A stretch of 47,279 nt of DNA from Hungatella sp. UBA5385 (GTDB lineage Bacteria; Bacillota; Clostridia; Lachnospirales; Lachnospiraceae): assembly GCA_002409995.1 (NCBI GenBank), contig DHOR01000024.1, positions 5,264-52,542 of the forward strand, given 5' to 3'. Each line of letters begins with the position of its first letter. Within the stretch, counting starts at the first letter, position 1. Below, piece by piece: positions 42,196-47,279 of this stretch. Below the pieces are notes generated by a model that saw only the letters and a program-made list of their open reading frames with translations, did no database searches and was not told the DNA's origin. The translations under genes were made by a program, and so were the position numbers.

Positions 42196-42265
42196 ATTAT
42201 AAATATTTGCTCTATATCTTTGTTCGCTATAGGTTCGCTATAGGTTCGCTATAGGTTCGTTATAA
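42196..42265. promoter_or_regulatory. Four tandem 11-bp repeats next to GH13 promoter
   Basis: The unit GTTCGCTATAG occurs three times perfectly (42222-42232, 42233-42243, 42244-42254) and once as GTTCGTTATAA (42255-42265). On the minus strand a perfect TATAAT (42196-42201) serves the GH13 gene. No good -35 is present where the repeats abut it, suggesting an activator-dependent promoter. The repeat period is close to one helical turn, so all copies face the same side. Confidence 0.65.
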
Positions 42266-42371
42266 TAATATTATAATGCTGTACTTTCTTATTTTCTTGC
42301 ATTATAATTGCTATATATAACACAATAATGCTATGGAATACAGTTGAAATAATTTTTTATGGAGATTAACT

Positions 42372-43295
42372 ATGAAAGATATGACAGATAGAAATCCTGC
42401 CCAGAAGGAAGGGGTGCAGCACGGTGCCTATCTATTTCCTTTTCAGCAATATGATACCATTCTTGATCAGCTTCACCCCGATGTGCCTGCTCACTGGCAT
42501 GAGGAAGCGGAATTTACGCTGATTGAAAAGGGAAGCTGCTGCTATTATATGAATTTGAAGGAGTATAAGGTTAAGGAAGGGGATCTTCTGTTTATTCCGC
42601 CCTTGACCTTACACTCTGCTATACCTGATAATATTTCTGGTAAGCAGCAGTCTGTCTTTATGGAGTCAGACACCTTTGTTTTCCACCTAAACCTTCTGGG
42701 GATTAACACCACTGATATCTGCTCCATCCGTTATCTAGTGCCCATTCAGAACCAGGAGCTGATTATGCCTGTTGTAATCGGCCCTGCCCATATTGCTTAT
42801 GAGGAGGCTTTGGCTGTTTTTAATGAATTACAGGAAGTTCAGGAGAAGAAAACTCTGGGATATGAATTGCTTGTGAAATCCCTGCTTTACAGGCTCCTTG
42901 TTCTTCTGCTGCAGCATCAGCCGGAGGGCACTCTTTCTGCTCCTGATCTGCCAGAGGGGATTGAGACAATCCGTACCGTTTTAAGCTATATTGAGGAGCA
43001 CTATCCTGAACCTATTACCATAGAACAGCTAAGTCAGCTCTGTCATTTCAGCAAATATCATTTTATGCGTTTTTTCAAGCATCATATCGGCATGACCTGT
43101 GTGGAATATATCAATCATTACAGACTGGAAAAAGCTGTGGAACTATTAGAACAGGGAACTTCTTCTATTTTAGAGATTTCACTTTCAGTCGGATATCGAA
43201 ATTTGTCGTATTTTCACCGGGCTTTTTTGAAGAAATATGGGATAACTCCGAAAAAATTTGTATTTTTACACCATCAAAACACCTCTTTTTCATAA
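42372..43295 (+). CDS. AraC-family regulator with cupin-type sensor domain
   Basis: This is a 307-residue regulator with an N-terminal sugar-sensing cupin at about 35-130 (HWHEEAEFTLIEKGSCCYYM, VKEGDLLFIPPLTLHS) and a C-terminal AraC HTH pair at about 205-300 (TIEQLSQLCHFSKYHFMRFF, ILEISLSVGYRNLSYFHRAF). The start at ATG 42372 follows TGGAG. It is divergent from the GH13 alpha-glucosidase, with four 11-bp repeats between, so it most likely controls that gene and itself in response to an alpha-glucoside. Confidence 0.88.
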   Translation: MKDMTDRNPAQKEGVQHGAYLFPFQQYDTILDQLHPDVPAHWHEEAEFTLIEKGSCCYYMNLKEYKVKEGDLLFIPPLTLHSAIPDNISGKQQSVFMESDTFVFHLNLLGINTTDICSIRYLVPIQNQELIMPVVIGPAHIAYEEALAVFNELQEVQEKKTLGYELLVKSLLYRLLVLLLQHQPEGTLSAPDLPEGIETIRTVLSYIEEHYPEPITIEQLSQLCHFSKYHFMRFFKHHIGMTCVEYINHYRLEKAVELLEQGTSSILEISLSVGYRNLSYFHRAFLKKYGITPKKFVFLHHQNTSFS

Positions 43296-43394
43296 AAACC
43301 ATTGAATAATCCAGAGTTTTCTCTTATAATAGGTACGCAAAGGCTCTTATTGCTTCCGAACCTCTGCAAATGATAAGTTGAAGGAGATACTAAT

Positions 43395-44594
43395 ATGGAA
43401 GAACGTTTAGTAGGAACGATTTCAAGAGGCGTACGTGCCCCCATAATTCGGGAAGGTGATGATCTGGCTCAGATCGTTGTTGACTCAGTCTTAGATGCAG
43501 CTAAAAGCAGCCATTATGGCTTTGAAATTGAGGATAGGGACATTATTGCGGTTACAGAGGCTGTTGTTGCTAGAGCACAGGGCAACTATGCCAGTGTTGA
43601 CAATATTGCAGCTGATGTGAAAGAGAAGTTTGGTGATGCAACTGTGGGTGTTATTTTCCCCATTTTAAGCAGAAACCGTTTCTCCATTTGCTTAAAGGGC
43701 ATTGCAAAAGGTGTTAAAAAAATCGTACTTATGCTGTCTTATCCTTCTGACGAAGTAGGCAACCACTTAATTGATGAAGATTTAATGGATGAAAAAGGTG
43801 TAAATCCATGGAGCGATGTGCTCAGTGAGGAAAGATACAGAGAGCTCTTTGGCTATACAAAACATCCCTTTACAGGTGTTGACTATATTGAATATTACAA
43901 AGAAGTGATTCATGAGCAGGGCGCAGAGGTGGAGGTAGTTCTCGCCAATGACTGCCGCACTATTTTAAAATATACAGATCAGGTAATCTGCTGTGATATT
44001 CACACAAGAGAAAGAAATAAACGCAAACTGATAAATGCAGGTGCAAAGAAGGTTTATAGTCTGGATGATATTTTAACTGCATCCATTGATGGCAGCGGTT
44101 ATAATGAGACTTATGGTCTTTTAGGTTCCAACAAAGCCACGGAAGACACTGTTAAGCTGTTTCCAAGAGACTGTCAGCCATTTGTGGACCGTGTACAGAA
44201 GATGATGCTTGATCAGACGGGCAAACACGTTGAGGTTATGGTATATGGTGACGGCGCTTTCAAAGACCCGGTTGGCAAGATTTGGGAACTGGCAGATCCG
44301 GTGGTTTCCCCGGCTTATACAGAGGGACTGGAAGGACAGCCTAATGAGCTGAAGTTAAAATACTTAGCTGATAATGATTTTGCTGATTTAAGCGGCGAAG
44401 CACTGAAAAAGGCTATTTCCGAGAGAATCCGTACAAAAGATTCCAATCTGGTTGGTGATATGGCTTCTCAGGGAACAACTCCAAGAAGACTGACTGACTT
44501 AATTGGTTCTCTCTCTGATTTAACTTCAGGTTCCGGTGATAAGGGAACTCCGATTATCTTTATTCAGGGATATTTTGATAATTATACGAAATAA
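43395..44594 (+). CDS. CofE-like (F420-0:L-glutamate ligase family) protein
   Basis: This 399-residue cytoplasmic protein has N-terminal GTISRGVRAPIIREGDDLAQ, then VDSVLDAAKSS, DIIAVTEAVVARAQGNYA and AKGVKKIVLMLSYPSDEVGN, matching the fold and motifs of coenzyme F420-0 gamma-glutamyl ligase. It is longer than archaeal CofE (about 250 residues) because of extra central and C-terminal segments (for example YGDGAFKDPVGKIWELADPV, GDMASQGTTPRRLTDLIGSL). Clostridia of this type are not known to make F420, so the substrate is uncertain. It stands as a single gene with a ribosome site AAGGAG and its own terminator. Confidence 0.8.
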   Translation: MEERLVGTISRGVRAPIIREGDDLAQIVVDSVLDAAKSSHYGFEIEDRDIIAVTEAVVARAQGNYASVDNIAADVKEKFGDATVGVIFPILSRNRFSICLKGIAKGVKKIVLMLSYPSDEVGNHLIDEDLMDEKGVNPWSDVLSEERYRELFGYTKHPFTGVDYIEYYKEVIHEQGAEVEVVLANDCRTILKYTDQVICCDIHTRERNKRKLINAGAKKVYSLDDILTASIDGSGYNETYGLLGSNKATEDTVKLFPRDCQPFVDRVQKMMLDQTGKHVEVMVYGDGAFKDPVGKIWELADPVVSPAYTEGLEGQPNELKLKYLADNDFADLSGEALKKAISERIRTKDSNLVGDMASQGTTPRRLTDLIGSLSDLTSGSGDKGTPIIFIQGYFDNYTK

Positions 44595-44595
44595 A

Positions 44596-44639
44596 AAAAG
44601 GAACGCAGAAGGCAATTTTGAACCTTCTGTGTTCCTTTT
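44596..44639. terminator. Bidirectional terminator
   Basis: A 17-bp stem with one G-U pair (AAAAGGAACGCAGAAGG / CCTTCTGTGTTCCTTTT) has a 10-nt loop and lies between convergent genes. Confidence 0.85.
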
Positions 44640-44650
44640 ATTTATTACTG

Positions 44651-46315
44651 TTAATTCCCACCACAGATATATTCTTCTAAAAGAAAGGATGCAAACCGAA
44701 ATCCACCGGATAAGTTCTTAGCCTTAAATCCATGCTGCACCAGTATTCTGCAGGCAATATAGCTGCGAAGTCCGGTATGGCAATTGACATACAGAGTTTT
44801 ATTTTTATCCAAACGGTGAAGATTATCTCTTAGTTCATCTAAAGGGATATGAATAGTATTTTTAAAATGTCCTGCATCATATTCCATTGGAGTACGCACA
44901 TCTAAAAATTGTACATTATCATCTTCATATAGCGAAGGAATCTCTTTCCAGTGATATTGCTCAACTGTTCCGTTCAGAACATTCTCAATCACATATCCTG
45001 CCATATTAACCGGGTCCTTTGCTGAGCCATAGGGCGGTGCATAGGCAAGATCAAGGTCTGTCAAATCCCCAGCTGTCATTCCTGCTCTGATGGCAGTTGC
45101 AAGAACATCAATTCTCTTATCCACTCCGTCAAATCCTGTGATCTGTGCTCCTAATATGGTTCCTTTTTCCTTATGGAATAAAATCTTCATTGTCATATTA
45201 ACAGCGCCTGGATAATAGGTTGCATGATTGGCCGGATAGATCACTACTTTATCATATGGAATGTTCGTTTGTTCGGCAGCAGCTTCTGTTAATCCGGTTG
45301 ATGCTGCAGTCATATCAAACAGCTTAATAATGCTGGAGGCCTGTGCACCGCCATAGGGTGTCTGGCGACCTGCAATATGATTTGCGGCAATACGTCCCTG
45401 TTTATTGGCAGGACCTGCCAAAGCAACATTAACACGGGCCTTATCAATATTTCTATATGTTTCCACCGCGTCCCCAACTCCATAGACATCAGGATCATTG
45501 GTCTGCATAAATTCATTTACAATAATGGCACCTTTATTATTAAGCTTAATACCACAATCACCAGCTATTTTGCTCTCCGGTTTAACTCCAATTGCCATAA
45601 CAATCAAGTCAGCTGACAGGGATGTATTATCATTGAGAATTATCTCAACCTTTGTTTCATTGGGAATAAAGCCTGTTACAGCAGTATTAAGCCTTAGCTT
45701 CAGACCCTTTTCCCTTAAATAACAATGCAGCTCAGCAGCCATATCATAATCTATCTGCGGAAGAATCTGCGGGTCTAACTGAATCATGGTGGTATCAATT
45801 CCAGTTTCCATGAAGTTTTCAGCAACCTCCAGCCCAATAAATCCACCACCGATAACTACTGCATTTCTCACATTCTTCTTAACTGCCTCATAAATCCTAA
45901 ATGTGTCCTCCACTGTTTTCAGAGTCATAATTCTTGGATCATCAATGCCTGGAAATGGTGGTCTTATAGCAGCTGCCCCCATGGAAAGCACCAATTTATC
46001 ATAGCTTTCTTCATAAATACTGTCAGACTCTATCTGATGAATCTTAACACATTTATTATTACGGTCTATCTCAATCACTTCTTCTTTTACCCGCACATCA
46101 ATATTAAAACGATCTTTAAAGCTCTCCGGTGTTTGGAGAATGAGACTTTCTTTTTCCTCTATGGTACCGCTTAAATAGTATGGTAAACCACAATTTGCAT
46201 AAGAAATATAACCAGAACGCTCAATAATGACTATTTCAGCATTTTCATCTAAACGTCTTAGGCGTGCTGCTGCACTTGCACCGCCTGCGACTCCACCGAT
46301 TATTACAATCTTCAT
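44651..46315 (-). CDS. CoA-disulfide reductase / rhodanese fusion
   Basis: This 554-residue FAD enzyme has an N-terminal FAD motif VIIGGVAGGASAAARLRRL and the redox Cys42 in SYANCGLPYYLSG, which marks the CoA-disulfide reductase / NADH oxidase group. A second Rossmann motif for NAD(P)H is AVVIGGGFIGLEVAENFMET (about 150). The FAD/dimerisation domain spans about 330-445. A C-terminal rhodanese domain (about 455-550) carries active Cys in NCHTGLRS (about 510). The fusion is like CoADR-RHD enzymes that reduce CoA persulfides or polysulfide. The start at ATG 46313-46315 follows GGAGG. Acts in the cytoplasm in thiol and sulfane-sulfur homeostasis. Confidence 0.9.
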   Translation of the reverse strand: MKIVIIGGVAGGASAAARLRRLDENAEIVIIERSGYISYANCGLPYYLSGTIEEKESLILQTPESFKDRFNIDVRVKEEVIEIDRNNKCVKIHQIESDSIYEESYDKLVLSMGAAAIRPPFPGIDDPRIMTLKTVEDTFRIYEAVKKNVRNAVVIGGGFIGLEVAENFMETGIDTTMIQLDPQILPQIDYDMAAELHCYLREKGLKLRLNTAVTGFIPNETKVEIILNDNTSLSADLIVMAIGVKPESKIAGDCGIKLNNKGAIIVNEFMQTNDPDVYGVGDAVETYRNIDKARVNVALAGPANKQGRIAANHIAGRQTPYGGAQASSIIKLFDMTAASTGLTEAAAEQTNIPYDKVVIYPANHATYYPGAVNMTMKILFHKEKGTILGAQITGFDGVDKRIDVLATAIRAGMTAGDLTDLDLAYAPPYGSAKDPVNMAGYVIENVLNGTVEQYHWKEIPSLYEDDNVQFLDVRTPMEYDAGHFKNTIHIPLDELRDNLHRLDKNKTLYVNCHTGLRSYIACRILVQHGFKAKNLSGGFRFASFLLEEYICGGN

Positions 46316-46516
46316 GATCTTACCTCCATTTTCTTTTGTTATTTTAAAAAATATCTTCTATTTATTATCATACCATAAAATGCAGTTTCATTTCAGAGAT
46401 TTTATTTATCAATAAAAACCATTTGTAAAACAGAGCATTTTCGGATATGATAACCCTACACTATAACACCAGACTTTAATCCTTATGTTATCCTTATATT
46501 GAGGAGGTTACGCCTT

Positions 46517-47279
46517 ATGAAAAAATACTATACAACATCAGAAGTGGCAAATTTAACCGGAATTCATCCTAATACAGTCCGCCTCTATGAAAAACTTCAA
46601 TTGATTCCACCTGCCCAGCGTCTGCCTAATGGTTACCGCAGCTTTACACAGCTTCACATAACCCTTATCAACATGGCAAGAACTGCATTTCAAGTGGAGG
46701 TACTTCAAAATGGTCTTCGCAAACAGGCAGTTACCATTATTAAAACTGCTGCTGCCGGAGATTACAGCCATGCAATCCGTCTGACTTCTCAATACCTAAA
46801 CCAGATTCAAACAGAGAAGGATCAGGCAGAGGAGGCCCTTACCATTGTAAATGAGCTTCTTGCTCATACGACAGTACATGTTCAAGAGAATAATACATCA
46901 GAAATAATATACACCAGAAAAGAAGCAGCCGACTATCTCAACATTACTATTGATACATTACGTAATTGGGAGTTAAATGGTTTATTTACAGCCAAACGGA
47001 AACAGAATGGGTACCGTATTTATACAGAGGAGGATATTCAGACTCTCAAAGTTATAAGATCTCTCCGATGTGCCAATTATTCCCTCTCTTCTATTCTTCG
47101 CATGCTTCATACTCTCTCCCGGAATCCCTCTGCAGATATCCGTATTGCTTTAGAGACCTCTGAAGAGGAAGATGATATTGTAACAGCCTGTGATCATCTC
47201 TTAACCTCTCTCAATCACGCGGAGGAGAATGCGAAAACAATTCTAACCATTCTCAAAAATTTACCTGAGGGGTTCGACC
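46517..47279 (+). CDS. Double-HTH MerR-type regulator, 3' end cut by window edge
   Basis: Starts at ATG 46517 behind GAGGAGG and stays open for 254 codons to the edge. It has two separate MerR-type HTH domains: residues 1-60 (KKYYTTSEVANLTGIHPNTV, RLYEKLQLIPPAQRLPNGYR) and about 128-200 (IYTRKEAADYLNITIDTLRN, WELNGLFTAKRKQNGYRIYT). Each is followed by a helical segment. Two different recognition helices in one chain could bind asymmetric operators as a monomer or recognise two sites. It is divergent from the CoADR gene, with a 200-base intergenic region between. The last 11 bases match the start of the 27-bp inverted-repeat core. Confidence 0.82.
   Translation, partial: MKKYYTTSEVANLTGIHPNTVRLYEKLQLIPPAQRLPNGYRSFTQLHITLINMARTAFQVEVLQNGLRKQAVTIIKTAAAGDYSHAIRLTSQYLNQIQTEKDQAEEALTIVNELLAHTTVHVQENNTSEIIYTRKEAADYLNITIDTLRNWELNGLFTAKRKQNGYRIYTEEDIQTLKVIRSLRCANYSLSSILRMLHTLSRNPSADIRIALETSEEEDDIVTACDHLLTSLNHAEENAKTILTILKNLPEGFD

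Overview
The window looks like a chromosomal segment from a low-to-mid GC Gram-positive anaerobe of the Clostridia, most likely a Lachnospiraceae-type gut bacterium. The basis is strong AGGAGG-type ribosome sites, lipobox solute-binding proteins, YesM/YesN-type two-component systems, CUT1 sugar transporters and Firmicute-type LexA boxes. This is judged by eye, with no database search.

The left third (1-17.9 kb) is accessory DNA. From 1 to 13.8 kb, on the minus strand, lies a polymorphic-toxin locus. A two-gene operon encodes an fn3/W-repeat/cohesin-like protein (12731-13762) and a 1790-residue Rhs/YD-repeat protein (7318-12690). The Rhs protein has a ParB/sulfiredoxin-like C-terminal tip, and a pentapeptide-repeat immunity protein (6828-7307) follows. 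Downstream is a graveyard of at least five displaced Rhs C-terminal modules: truncated Rhs core plus a different tip, an immunity gene, then a hairpin terminator, in various states of decay. Two modules still carry an intact-looking tip and immunity gene. Both of those immunity genes are followed by a partial second copy of their own 3' end.

From 13.98 to 16.5 kb there is an invertible array. A small phage tail-fibre-like gene (16063-16506) has a constant N-terminus of about 40 residues. Its C-terminus can be exchanged among four cassettes, each of which starts in frame at a 20-bp recombination site (two sites on each strand). A tyrosine recombinase (14673-15692) sits between the two cassette pairs. 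Upstream is a promoter flanked by two LexA-like boxes. I regard this shufflon-like module as the most interesting system in the window. Next come wrecked genes: a GPH-type sugar symporter and a MazEF toxin-antitoxin pair.

From 17.9 kb on the region is ordinary metabolic chromosome. A minus-strand operon (SBP, two CUT1 permeases and an 810-residue putative glycan-active enzyme) faces a plus-strand YesN/YesM pair, with a 21-bp-spaced direct-repeat operator between them. Membrane proteins and an aldose 1-epimerase follow. Then comes an AfuABC-like transporter (SBP, fused permease, ATPase) followed directly by a second lipoprotein SBP, a sensor kinase and a response regulator, resembling the HptA-HptS-HptR three-component phosphosugar sensor. 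After that come a MerR regulator, MscL, a MATE exporter, a GH13 alpha-glucosidase divergent from an AraC regulator with four tandem 11-bp repeats between them, a CofE-like protein, a CoA-disulfide-reductase/rhodanese fusion and a double-HTH MerR regulator cut by the window edge. A near-identical long hairpin occurs at 29.8 and 37.6 kb, and its first 11 bases recur at the window end.
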